Below are positions 23,671 through 31,448 of a stretch of 62,652 nt of DNA, in pieces (positions within the stretch are counted from its first letter, which is position 1; each line of letters opens with the position of its first letter). The notes under the pieces were generated by a model. The model was not told where the DNA came from and made no database searches. It worked only from the letters and a program-made list of their open reading frames with translations. A program made the translations under genes and the position numbers. The DNA is from Bacilli bacterium (GTDB taxonomy: Bacteria; Bacillota_I; Bacilli_A; RF39; UBA660). The DNA lies in NCBI GenBank assembly GCA_017405445.1, contig JAFRAK010000048.1, positions 1-62,652 on the forward strand, written 5' to 3'.

Positions 23671-23753
23671 ATTACTAAAACCAATAAGGTTAAGAGTAGT
23701 AAAATGAGTGATAAGTAGCGAAGTAACTTGATGTTATATTCACGTTTTTTCAA
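23661..23753 (-). CDS. Candidate type I toxin: 30-residue hydrophobic peptide
   Basis: Reverse-strand ORF starting with TTG, 10 bases after a perfect AGGAGG (23769-23764). The peptide begins KKREYNIKLLRYLSL, continues with a Leu/Ile/Val-rich membrane helix of about 17 residues, and ends VIKK. Positive N-terminus, single helix and lysine tail are the shape of membrane toxins such as TxpA, BsrG and Fst; no exact family is claimed. It has a strong promoter (23849-23821), mRNA end pairing, and a converging antisense RNA. It lies inside the insertion at tRNA-Ala. An alternative upstream TTG (23762) is too close to the ribosome site. Confidence 0.65.
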   Translation of the reverse strand: MKKREYNIKLLRYLSLILLLLTLLVLVIKK

Positions 23754-23820
23754 ATCTCTCAAACCTCCTCTCTATGTTGGATTGGAGGTAGACACTCAAC
23801 AACTAAATGTTCCTAAATTC

Positions 23821-23849
23821 AATGTAGCATATAAGATACATGTTGTCAA
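23821..23849 (-). promoter_or_regulatory. Promoter of the toxin mRNA
   Basis: On the reverse strand TTGACA (23849-23844), 17-base spacer, TACATT (23826-23821); the start would be near 23814, at the inverted-repeat arm. Confidence 0.75.
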
Positions 23850-23995
23850 TCGAACAAGTTAACCTATTTTTATCAAAATTTTAGGTAATAAAAAAGACGT
23901 CTTTTTTCTAATCTATTTAATTATGAGAGTGAATGACAGTGTACAAACTAATAAAAAATAAAGTGTTAGTAGTTGATAATCCCTATTCTAATGTA

Positions 23996-24013
23996 CCCGC
24001 TATGCTCCACCAT
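23996..24013. repeat. att-like direct repeat, right copy
   Basis: Exact copy of 23420-23437, not part of a tRNA here. Another terminator (24023-24047) follows 9 bases later and may be the original tRNA terminator displaced by the insertion. Confidence 0.8.
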
Positions 24014-24022
24014 TTGAAAGAT

Positions 24023-24047
24023 AAAAGGACTTAAACAAGTCCTTTTT
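24023..24047 (+). terminator. Terminator beyond the right att copy
   Basis: AAAAGGACT / AGTCCTTTT stem, 6-base loop, T tail. Confidence 0.75.
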
Positions 24048-24162
24048 ATGTTTTTATGTAATGAGTTTATTTTACTTTACATTCTTTTTTGTAAATAATT
24101 TGCTTTTTATATTTTGTTTATATTATAATTGTTTTATGAAAGATATGTGAGGTGTTTTATAT

Positions 24163-24807
24163 ATGAGTTTTACAGGTATTAATTCGGAAGAAGCAAATTT
24201 TCAAATTAATCTTTTCCTTGAAAGTATGAGTTCAATTGCTGGAGGAATGGAAAGAGCTGGGGCTAATTTCTTTAATAGATTAAAAAGTAATTGGTATTCT
24301 CCTTCTGCTGTTCAATTTTCTTCAACTTATTCGACTAGTTTATATCAAAACACTGTTGAGGTTATTCGTTCAAATGCTTATATGATTGCTAATGCTGCAA
24401 GAGATGCAGCCAATAGTATGATTCTTGCAAATGGAGGAGTGCCAATTTCTAAAGAGTATTCTTATACTTCTTCTAATCATGATTTTGGTGCTTTATCTGA
24501 AACAGGACCAAATGGTGTTGGTATGAATGTAGGTGAAATTTCTGCTGCTGTTAATGATTATTCTTCTGAAGTAACAAAATGTGTTCTTTCTTTGGAAAAA
24601 ATTCCAATGAATTTATCTATTTTTGATGATAAGGATGCTATTGTTACTAGTTTTCAAGATACAATAAAAAGTCTAATTGAAACAATTCGTTCATCTTCTT
24701 CTGATGCAATAAAGAGCATAAACGGTTATATTCAAACAGAAGGACATAAATTACAAACTGCAACTAAACAAAGTATACAGAATTTTCAGGGAATGGGACG
24801 TAAATAA
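24163..24807 (+). CDS. Orphan WXG-type protein (type VII secretion associated)
   Basis: 214 residues, no signal peptide. The N-terminal 90 residues form a helical hairpin with NWYSPSAVQFSSTYSTSL at the turn (about residues 44-62), the place of the WXG motif. A second helical region (about 120-210) follows, so this is longer than a plain WXG100 protein and may be a two-hairpin or effector-like form. It lies 9 kb from the main cluster at 10244-14912, next to the tRNA-Ala insertion and before a bacteriocin-like operon. GAGGTG ribosome site; a terminator follows. Confidence 0.65.
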   Translation: MSFTGINSEEANFQINLFLESMSSIAGGMERAGANFFNRLKSNWYSPSAVQFSSTYSTSLYQNTVEVIRSNAYMIANAARDAANSMILANGGVPISKEYSYTSSNHDFGALSETGPNGVGMNVGEISAAVNDYSSEVTKCVLSLEKIPMNLSIFDDKDAIVTSFQDTIKSLIETIRSSSSDAIKSINGYIQTEGHKLQTATKQSIQNFQGMGRK

Positions 24808-24809
24808 AG

Positions 24810-24839
24810 GAGATTTATATTTAAAAATCTCTTTTTTTT
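24810..24839 (+). terminator. Terminator after the orphan WXG gene
   Basis: GAGATTT / AAATCTC stem followed by eight T. Confidence 0.8.
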
Positions 24840-24859
24840 ATAATAATTGTCGAATTATG

Positions 24860-24888
24860 TTGTATTTTCTGTAAGAATATGTTACGAT
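24860..24888 (+). promoter_or_regulatory. Possible promoter of the three-way-junction RNA
   Basis: TTGTAT (24860-24865), 17-base spacer, TACGAT (24883-24888). The start would fall at about 24894, the foot of the first stem. Confidence 0.5.
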
Positions 24889-24892
24889 TAAT

Positions 24893-24988
24893 TTGCAACT
24901 TAGAGGTAGTCATAATGTCTACTTTGGTTAGTCATATGTCACGCGTGTGATTAATTGGTTGCGAGAAGAGAAATCTTCTTTTTTTTTG
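24893..24988 (+). ncRNA. Candidate structured small RNA with three-way junction
   Basis: P1 pairs TTGCAAC (24893-24899) with GTTGCGA (24958-24964); P2 pairs 24904-24909 with 24919-24924; P3 pairs TTAGTCA (24928-24934) with TGATTAA (24948-24954). Loop CATA (24911-24914) is complementary to UAUG (24935-24938) in P3, so the arms could kiss. A terminator (AGAAGA/TCTTCT, 24964-24988) follows at once. It matches no riboswitch or sRNA consensus I know; it is either a free sRNA or a leader of the transporter operon. Confidence 0.5.
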
Positions 24989-25049
24989 CTTTTTTCAAAA
25001 ATATTTCAAAAATATTCGAATAATATATTTGGAGGCGAAAGAAAGCTTT

Positions 25050-27119
25050 GTGAAAGTAATTATACAGGATGGAATGAAAGATTGTGGTATTTGTTGTCTT
25101 TTATCTATTATTCGATTTTATGGAGGAGATGTATCGAAAGAATATTTAAGAGAATTAACAAATACTACTAGAGAAGGAGTTTCTTTATATCAATTACAAT
25201 CTGCAGCAAAAGTGATTGGATTTGAAGCAAGTGGGCAATATGGAACATTAGAAAAAATTGATGTAAATAACTTACCTTGTATTGCTCATGTAAATCTTCG
25301 AAAAAATTTTCAACATTTTGTTGTGATTTATAAAATAGATGATAGTAAAAAACAAGTAGTTATTATGGATCCAGCTAAAGGTAAGACAGTTCTTTCCTTT
25401 TCTCAGTTTCATTTGTTGTCTAGTAATCATTATTTGTTTCTAAAACCTATCAAGAAATTACCAGTTTTTCATAAAAAGAATGTTATTATCAAACACATAA
25501 AAAAACTATTCTACCAGCATAAGAAAATAATTCTTTTTATTTGTTTATTTACGATTCTATTTTTTGCTTTAACAATATTTACTTCTTTTCATTTTAAGAT
25601 TTTTTATGAATATTCTATAAAATATCATCTTACTAATCATTTGTTTATTCTTACTCTATTTGTTGGAGTAATGTACTCCCTTAAAAATTTATCTAGTATG
25701 ATTCAAAATTTGTTATTAAACAAGTGGAATTCCTTCTTTCAAATAGAAATATCTAGTATGATTTATCAACAAATTCTTTTGCTTCCATATTTGTATTTTA
25801 AGAATCGAACAACTGGAGAAGTTTTGTCTCGATTCAAAGATTTAAATGTTATTATAGAATATTTTTCAAATCTTTTTTGTAGTTTTTCTACGGATTTATT
25901 TACTTGTATTTTATTCTTTATTATTCTATCGAAATACCAGTTTTCTTTAGTACTTGTTTTAAATTCTATTTTATTTCTATATAGTTTATTTATATTATTT
26001 ACTTTTAGAAGAAAAAAGAGATTATATAAAATGGTTAAGAAAAATGAAGATATTACTAATTCATATATTATACAAGCAGTTAGTAATGTTGATACTTTAA
26101 AAGGAAGTCATTTAGAAAAAAGATTTATTGATATGTTTCGAAACCATTTTCAAAAATTTCAAGATAGTATTTATCGTTATATTTGTTTTTTAGGATTTGA
26201 AAATACTATGAAAGATAATTGTTTAGATATTCTTTTCCTTTTTTTATATGGAATGGGATCTTTCTATGTCGTAAGAGAACAATTGTCATTTAGTTCTTTT
26301 ATTTTATTTCAAACTTTTTTTCATTATTATATGAGTAGTTTTTTACGAATTGTTCAAGTAATTGGAAACTATCCTTCTTTTAAAATATCTCTTGATAGAG
26401 TAGAAGAATTATTTTTATTGGATACAGATAATTTTAAAAATAATTATTATTATTTATCTTATACTTTAAATGGAGATATTGTAATTCAAGATTTATCTTA
26501 TCAAATTGGAACTAAAATTTTATTTCAACATCTATCTATTCATATTTATCCAAAAGATAAGATATTATTATATGGAGATAGTGGGTGTGGAAAATCTACT
26601 TTAATGAAAATGTTATTAAGATATATTGATGTAGAATATGGAAAAATATCTATTTCTAATATTGATATTAATCATTATCATTTAGAAAATATCAGATCTT
26701 ATATTGTTTATGTTTCTGCTAATGAATACTTATTTCATGATACTTTGCGTAATAATATTACAGTATATCAAGATTATACAGAAGAAGAATTTTTAAAAGT
26801 TTGTCATATCTGTTGTGTTGATGAAATTATTAATCAAGAAAAAGGGTATGATATGATGATTGAGGAAAATGGATTTAATATTAGTAATGGAGAAAGACAA
26901 AGAATTATACTGGCACGTAGTATTTTAAAAAGGAGAAGTATTATTATTTTAGATGAGGCTTTATCTCAAGTTGATATTGATAAAGAAAAAATTATTTTAA
27001 AAAATCTTTTTGATTATCTTTCTAATCAGATTTTAATTGTAATTTCTCATCGCTTTCATAATAAAAAATTGTTTATGAGGACTCTTTTATTAAAGGATGG
27101 GATTCTTTATGAAGAGTAG
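25050..27119 (+). CDS. C39-peptidase ABC transporter (double-glycine peptide exporter)
   Basis: 689 residues from the GTG at 25050; the TTG at 25029 precedes the GGAGG and cannot be the start. Residues 1-130 are a C39 peptidase with IIQDGMKDCGICCL (catalytic Gln and Cys), HFVVIYK (His) and DPAKG (Asp). Six membrane helices follow (about 155-410), then an ABC ATPase: Walker A GDSGCGKST near 508, signature ISNGERQR, Walker B IIILDEAL, H-loop ISHRF. It cuts leaders after double glycine and exports the peptide, here most likely the two encoded at 27517 and 27660. The gene overlaps the next by 11 bases. Confidence 0.9.
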   Translation: MKVIIQDGMKDCGICCLLSIIRFYGGDVSKEYLRELTNTTREGVSLYQLQSAAKVIGFEASGQYGTLEKIDVNNLPCIAHVNLRKNFQHFVVIYKIDDSKKQVVIMDPAKGKTVLSFSQFHLLSSNHYLFLKPIKKLPVFHKKNVIIKHIKKLFYQHKKIILFICLFTILFFALTIFTSFHFKIFYEYSIKYHLTNHLFILTLFVGVMYSLKNLSSMIQNLLLNKWNSFFQIEISSMIYQQILLLPYLYFKNRTTGEVLSRFKDLNVIIEYFSNLFCSFSTDLFTCILFFIILSKYQFSLVLVLNSILFLYSLFILFTFRRKKRLYKMVKKNEDITNSYIIQAVSNVDTLKGSHLEKRFIDMFRNHFQKFQDSIYRYICFLGFENTMKDNCLDILFLFLYGMGSFYVVREQLSFSSFILFQTFFHYYMSSFLRIVQVIGNYPSFKISLDRVEELFLLDTDNFKNNYYYLSYTLNGDIVIQDLSYQIGTKILFQHLSIHIYPKDKILLYGDSGCGKSTLMKMLLRYIDVEYGKISISNIDINHYHLENIRSYIVYVSANEYLFHDTLRNNITVYQDYTEEEFLKVCHICCVDEIINQEKGYDMMIEENGFNISNGERQRIILARSILKRRSIIILDEALSQVDIDKEKIILKNLFDYLSNQILIVISHRFHNKKLFMRTLLLKDGILYEE

Positions 27120-27516
27120 AAGTTATGAGAAGAATTTGATTGTTGGTCTTATTATGATTCTTTTTTTTATTGTTTTTTTTATTAGCTTGGTTTTTATAAT
27201 GACTTATAAGATAGAAGATTATCAAGTTTTTTCTTGTAGTTTAGTAAAATATGATCTTGTTTGTTTTCCTAGTTATGAAGAGAGGAAACTATTTTATGCA
27301 AATAAGTATTTCTATATTGATGATAAAAAAATAAAATATAAGATTAAAGAAGATAAAGGAGTAGTATTTGAACAAGATAAGATTTCTACTTATGAAATGG
27401 TTTTACAATTAGATGTTCCATCAAAATATAAAGAACATGATATTATCACAATGACTATTCAAACTAAAAGAATTCAATTGTTTAAAATTATACAGGATGT
27501 ATTGGAAGGTGATTAA
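27109..27516 (+). CDS. Accessory or immunity protein of the peptide export operon
   Basis: 135 residues from the ATG at 27109, inside the end of the transporter gene. One N-terminal membrane helix (about 10-33), then a strand-rich extracytoplasmic domain (about 40-120), followed by a short amphipathic helix. The position is that of HlyD-type accessory proteins, but it is far shorter and lacks their coiled coils. It could also be the immunity protein, which is otherwise missing. No family recognised. Confidence 0.6.
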   Translation: MKSRSYEKNLIVGLIMILFFIVFFISLVFIMTYKIEDYQVFSCSLVKYDLVCFPSYEERKLFYANKYFYIDDKKIKYKIKEDKGVVFEQDKISTYEMVLQLDVPSKYKEHDIITMTIQTKRIQLFKIIQDVLEGD

Positions 27517-27663
27517 ATGGTAATAGTAGCAGATAAAGAGTTAGAAAAAGTAAAAGGAGGAGCTGTTCCATATGTATGGATTGGAATTGGAATTACTGCA
27601 TTTATTGTATTCCTTTCTGGTTTAATTGATGGGATTACTAATCCTAAGGAGTGTGGGGAATGA
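27517..27663 (+). CDS. Double-glycine leader peptide A (bacteriocin-like)
   Basis: 48 residues, beginning directly after the preceding stop. The leader MVIVADKELEKVKGG ends in double glycine, the C39 cutting site. The 33-residue core starts AVPYVWIGIGITAFIVFLSG, contains a GLIDG (GxxxG) motif and ends NPKECGE with one cysteine. Membrane-active two-peptide bacteriocins use GxxxG for helix pairing. It is followed by a second such gene with overlapping start/stop, so the two are translated together. Confidence 0.75.
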   Translation: MVIVADKELEKVKGGAVPYVWIGIGITAFIVFLSGLIDGITNPKECGE

Positions 27664-27833
27664 AAAAGATGAATGATTTTGAATTAGATCAAATTAAAGG
27701 AGGAGATTCTTTAGTATCAGGACCTATTATTAATGCAATTGTAGGTGTTATTAGACTAATTCAAGAAGCTGGATATAATCTAGGATCTGGATTTCGAAGA
27801 ATTTCGGATGATGAATTGTGTCCTTTAAAGTAA
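27660..27833 (+). CDS. Double-glycine leader peptide B (bacteriocin-like)
   Basis: 57 residues from the ATG at 27660 (ATGA overlap with the preceding stop). Leader MKKMNDFELDQIKGG, core of 42 residues starting DSLVSGPIINAIVGVIRLIQ, with GYNLG (GxxxG) and a C-terminal DDELCPLK carrying a single cysteine. With peptide A this makes a plausible two-peptide (class IIb) bacteriocin or a pair of signalling peptides. The matched single cysteines near both C-termini suggest a disulfide between or within peptides, which is inference. Confidence 0.75.
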   Translation: MKKMNDFELDQIKGGDSLVSGPIINAIVGVIRLIQEAGYNLGSGFRRISDDELCPLK

Positions 27834-27912
27834 AATTTGTAAATCATTGTGTATAATTTTCTAAAAGTCATGTTTTTTTTGCTTCTAAAACTAAAAAATG
27901 TCGAAAAAATAG

Positions 27913-27941
27913 TTGAAAAACGCATATTTCTTTGATATAAT
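27913..27941 (+). promoter_or_regulatory. Sigma-A-type promoter of rpsU
   Basis: TTGAAA (27913-27918), 17-base spacer, TATAAT (27936-27941), 34 bases before the start codon. Confidence 0.8.
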
Positions 27942-27974
27942 TCATTTTAGTTGAAACGAAGGGAGGGAAATTGA

Positions 27975-28178
27975 ATGGCAACTAAAGTAACTGTTAGAGG
28001 TAATCTAGATCAAGCTCTAAGAAAGTTCAAACAAAAAGTAGCAAGAGACGGTGTCCCTTCTGAATGGAAAAAGCGTGAAGCATATGATAAACCAGGAGTA
28101 AAAAGAAGAGCTGCAAAAAAAGAAGGTATCAAAAATACTAGAAAAAGAGATCGTGCAAATAGAAATAGAGATAATTAA
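27975..28178 (+). CDS. rpsU: Ribosomal protein bS21
   Basis: 67 residues, slightly longer than the usual 57-60. The conserved core LDQALRKFKQKVARDGVPSEW then KKREAYDKPGVKRR is intact, and the tail is very basic. bS21 binds near the anti-Shine-Dalgarno end of 16S rRNA in the small subunit. GGGAGGG ribosome site, own promoter and terminator. In Bacillus the next gene is yqeY; here a 3-kb surface protein gene lies between. Confidence 0.93.
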   Translation: MATKVTVRGNLDQALRKFKQKVARDGVPSEWKKREAYDKPGVKRRAAKKEGIKNTRKRDRANRNRDN

Positions 28179-28207
28179 AATATGGATAGAAATATCCATA
28201 TTTTTTT
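28179..28207 (+). terminator. Terminator after rpsU
   Basis: 10-bp perfect stem AATATGGATA / TATCCATATT, 4-base loop, T-run. Confidence 0.9.
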
Positions 28208-28284
28208 GTAAAGTGTACAAGTGTTCAGTTTTCCTTATTATTGTTTTATAGAAAATAATGATATAATAGTTATAAGGTGAGACT

Positions 28285-31200
28285 ATGAAAAAACTTATTT
28301 ATTTGTTTTTATTAGTAATATTTATGATACCTACTTTTGCTTATGCAGAAGAGTCTTGTGGTAATAAAGGTATTTTTATCAAAATGATAGAGTTAAAAAA
28401 GACTAGTCGGTTAACAGAAGAATTAAGTGATGTGTCATTTGAAGATAATAAGATTAATTTAGATATTAAAATGTATGAAGTTGGAGACTTTGTTGAATAT
28501 ACATTTGTTGTTAAAAATGAATTAGATAAAGATTATGTTATAGATGATAAAAATATTAATCTAGAAGGTAGTAATATTGAATATACTTTAAAACCTAAAG
28601 ATGGTTCTAACAAAATAAAAAAAGGAACAGAAGAAGAGTTTACATTAATTGTTACTTATAAAATGGAAGTAGAACAAGAGCAATTTAGGGCAGGTAAGTA
28701 TGATGCAAGTTCTACTGTTTTATTAAAGGTAGAAGAACCAAAACTCATTCCTATTGATATTAATCCAAAGACAGGAAGTATCTTTTGTTTTTGTATCTTT
28801 CTTATGATAGGAGTCAGTATTTTTTTCTTATTCAAAATAAAAAATACCAAGATTAAAGCACTGGTTTTAAGTATGTTCTTCTTATTACCGGTGAGTGTAT
28901 TAGCAGACTGTAATTATGATATAGAATTAAATTCTAATATTATGATTTGGTACGTAAAACCAAATCCATGTACTTATGATAGAGAATTAGTACAAGGAGC
29001 AGAATACACAAACGGGCAATATACTTATAGGTATAAGCAAGAATATGGATATAATAGTTCTACTAGGTTATATGAATGGCAAAATATAGAAAATGATGGA
29101 TGGGGAGTACATTTATCAGACCCTTCTTCAACCGATCCTGTAACTACAAAACTATGTACATCTATTAATAATAAACCCATTGTTTCTATGAGTAATATGT
29201 TTCATAATAGTCAAACAACAAGTATAGATACTAGTAGTTTTGATACATCAAATGTAATTAATATGTCTCAGATGTTTACTTCCAGTATTAATCTTGAATC
29301 AATTTATGTCCTTAATTTCGATACATCTAATGTTACCAATATGTATGAGATGTTTGCAGGTTGTACTACTTTGGATTCTCTTAATCTAAGTGGTTTTGAT
29401 TTGTCAAGTATTTCATATGAATCTTCTCGAATGAGTTCAATTTTTGAAGCACCTAATTTACAAAGAATAGTTTTAAAAGATTTAGTTATTCCAGAATTTT
29501 TTCGTAATTCTCTTTTCAGTACTCTTGCAGCAAATTGTTCCTCTGTTTTAGAGGAAATTGATGTTACAGGGTGGGATTTAAGTCGAACTATTGATATTAG
29601 TTCTTTATTTTCAGGATGTCAGGTAGTAAAATCTATTAAAGGATTGGATACTTGGGATACATCTCATATATCTAATATGGAAAATTTATTTTTAGGTATG
29701 ACAACTGTTTCATCATTAGATTTAAGTAATTGGGACTTGTTAAATATTTACACAGTTGATGGGATGTTTCGAGAAGCTTCCTTTGATACAATAATTGCAA
29801 AATATTGGAAAATACCTCAAACATTTGAAAAAGGCTTTTTTACAAATATGGCTGTTTCTTCCGTTGAAGAAATAGATGTAACAGGATGGGATTTAAGTGG
29901 AACAACTACTTTATCTAATTTGTTTAATACTCCTTATGGAACTCAAAATACATCTTTAAAATGGGTGGTTGGTCTTAGTACTTGGAATATTTCAAATATT
30001 ACAACAATGACTAATTTGTTTGGGTATTGTAATGGAATTGAATCTCTAGATTTTAGTAATTGGCAATTTGAAAATATTTCTACAATTAATTTATCTTCTG
30101 ATATTCTTGGATTAAAAAAGATGAATTCTTTAAAATCATTAGATTTTTCAAATGTAAAATTTAATAATAGTATGCAATTTTCTTTTTATGAATTAGGAGG
30201 TTTAGAAAAAATAGGTTTAAAAGGGGTTGATACTAGTAATGTAATAAAAATGAATAGTTGTTTTAGTTTGTGTTATAGTTTAAAGTCTATTGATTTAAGT
30301 GATTTTGATACTTCTAATGTTACAAATATGGAGTATATGTTTAATAATTGTTACTCTCTTTTGGATTATAACTTTGGTGAAATTGATACTTCAAATGTTA
30401 CTGATATGTCTTTTATGTTTTCTTATGCAAAAAGTATTACTTCAATTGATATTAGTTATTTGAATTTAAGTAGTATTATAAATTTATCTAATTTTTGTTG
30501 TTATTGTGATTCTTTAGAGTATGTAAATCTTAGTAATATTGTTGCAGGACCCAATTTTTCTATCAATTTTTGTTTTGGAAAGTGTCCAGAGTTAAAAACA
30601 ATTATTATGGATAACTGGGTTGTATCAAATGAAAACTCGCTATATAATGCATTTTCTATGTATAATGATGTCCTTGTTGAAACGGTTTCTTTAAAAAATC
30701 TTGTTGCTCCTGTAAGTTTATATAATTTTTTCACAACTGCAAGACTTTATCGTGTTAAACATCTTGATGTTAGTAATTGGGATTTATCTCAAACAACTAG
30801 TCTTTATGGATTATTTAAAGAGGCATATTCTTTGAAAACAATTACTGGTTTGGACACTTGGGATACTTCTCAAGTTACTGATATGAGTGGAATGTTTAAA
30901 TATTGTTATGTCTTAGATGAAGTGGATTTGTCTAATTTTGATTATTCAAAGGTTACTAGAATGGATTATATGTTTGAACAAGATCATGCTCTAAAAACTG
31001 TTAATATGGGAAATTTTAACGCAGAAGTATTAGAAAATGCAGACAGTATGTTTGGTCAGGCAGATGGGATAGAAAAAATAATATTTGATTCCATTTCAAC
31101 TCCAAATTTAAAAAATGCTACACGAATGTTTTATCAATTACCTAAATTAAAAAGATTAGATTTAAGAGGCATGGATACTAGTCATGTTACTTCTATGTTT

Positions 31201-31398
31201 GATATGTTTTCTGGTAATTCAGCATTGGAATATCTAGATTTAAGTACATTTGAAACGAATGATTCACAAAATATGTCTTGGATGTTTTATGGTTGTTCTT
31301 CTTTAACAACAGCCTATGCTAAGACACAAGCTGATGCTGATCGGTTTAATGCATCTTCTAATAAACCCGATAATGTAGTTTTTGTTGTGATAAGTTAG
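28285..31398 (+). CDS. Giant BspA-type LRR surface protein with internal NPKTG-like anchor and second signal-like helix
   Basis: 1037 residues. Signal peptide 1-21 (ending TFAYA). Residues about 30-155 are a beta-rich domain (VGDFVEYTFVVKNELDKDY type). Then NPKTG at 160-164, a membrane helix (about 166-184), KIKNTKIK, and a second hydrophobic stretch ending LLPVSVLADC near 207, which looks exactly like a signal peptide. From about 290 to 1010 come DUF285/BspA repeats (FDTSNVTNM..MF). It reads like a fusion of an anchored protein with an exported LRR protein; no frameshift was seen at the junction. The two hydrophobic segments would form a hairpin, leaving both parts outside. Confidence 0.8.
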   Translation: MKKLIYLFLLVIFMIPTFAYAEESCGNKGIFIKMIELKKTSRLTEELSDVSFEDNKINLDIKMYEVGDFVEYTFVVKNELDKDYVIDDKNINLEGSNIEYTLKPKDGSNKIKKGTEEEFTLIVTYKMEVEQEQFRAGKYDASSTVLLKVEEPKLIPIDINPKTGSIFCFCIFLMIGVSIFFLFKIKNTKIKALVLSMFFLLPVSVLADCNYDIELNSNIMIWYVKPNPCTYDRELVQGAEYTNGQYTYRYKQEYGYNSSTRLYEWQNIENDGWGVHLSDPSSTDPVTTKLCTSINNKPIVSMSNMFHNSQTTSIDTSSFDTSNVINMSQMFTSSINLESIYVLNFDTSNVTNMYEMFAGCTTLDSLNLSGFDLSSISYESSRMSSIFEAPNLQRIVLKDLVIPEFFRNSLFSTLAANCSSVLEEIDVTGWDLSRTIDISSLFSGCQVVKSIKGLDTWDTSHISNMENLFLGMTTVSSLDLSNWDLLNIYTVDGMFREASFDTIIAKYWKIPQTFEKGFFTNMAVSSVEEIDVTGWDLSGTTTLSNLFNTPYGTQNTSLKWVVGLSTWNISNITTMTNLFGYCNGIESLDFSNWQFENISTINLSSDILGLKKMNSLKSLDFSNVKFNNSMQFSFYELGGLEKIGLKGVDTSNVIKMNSCFSLCYSLKSIDLSDFDTSNVTNMEYMFNNCYSLLDYNFGEIDTSNVTDMSFMFSYAKSITSIDISYLNLSSIINLSNFCCYCDSLEYVNLSNIVAGPNFSINFCFGKCPELKTIIMDNWVVSNENSLYNAFSMYNDVLVETVSLKNLVAPVSLYNFFTTARLYRVKHLDVSNWDLSQTTSLYGLFKEAYSLKTITGLDTWDTSQVTDMSGMFKYCYVLDEVDLSNFDYSKVTRMDYMFEQDHALKTVNMGNFNAEVLENADSMFGQADGIEKIIFDSISTPNLKNATRMFYQLPKLKRLDLRGMDTSHVTSMFDMFSGNSALEYLDLSTFETNDSQNMSWMFYGCSSLTTAYAKTQADADRFNASSNKPDNVVFVVIS

Positions 31399-31448
31399 GT
31401 TGAAAAAAGTTGTTAATTTATATATAATATTAAGCAGGAGATGAGAAT

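Larger units (their letters stand above)
23581..23813. repeat. Imperfect inverted repeat pairing the ends of the toxin mRNA
   Basis: The arm at 23582-23614 is the imperfect reverse complement of 23787-23813; both end in GGAACATT...GTCTACC. On the reverse transcript, they pair the 5' leader with the 3' tail, next to a T-run (23580-23575 on the reverse strand). Long-range 5'-3' pairing is typical of type I toxin mRNAs, which start out translationally locked. A miniature transposon is an alternative, but no target duplication was seen. Confidence 0.7.
23475..23889. repeat. Three direct repeats TTTAGGTAAT inside the tRNA-Ala insertion
   Basis: Exact copies at 23475-23484, 23486-23495 and 23880-23889: two near the left att copy, one near the right. 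Short direct repeats near both ends are what integrase arm-binding sites look like; this is inference. Confidence 0.45.
23438..23995. mobile_element. Small insertion or element remnant at tRNA-Ala
   Basis: A 558-base stretch between two exact 18-base copies of the tRNA-Ala 3' end. It holds terminators, TTTAGGTAAT repeats and the toxin/antitoxin pair but no integrase, so it is either a decayed integrative element kept by its toxin-antitoxin locus or a minimal passenger mobilised by an integrase encoded elsewhere. Confidence 0.6.

Noticed and set aside
23581-23813. Miniature inverted-repeat transposon
   Set aside because: No flanking target duplication was seen, while two promoters, an ORF with ribosome site and an antisense terminator fit a toxin-antitoxin locus better. 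It remains a possible alternative.
24893-24988. Purine, preQ1 or other known riboswitch
   Set aside because: Three stems invite the comparison, but the conserved junction and loop bases of purine riboswitches and the H-type pseudoknot of preQ1 are absent; kept only as an unassigned structured RNA.
24947-25171. Forward ORF of 74 codons before the ABC transporter
   Set aside because: It overlaps the structured RNA's terminator and the true transporter start in another frame; no ribosome site and poor codon pattern.
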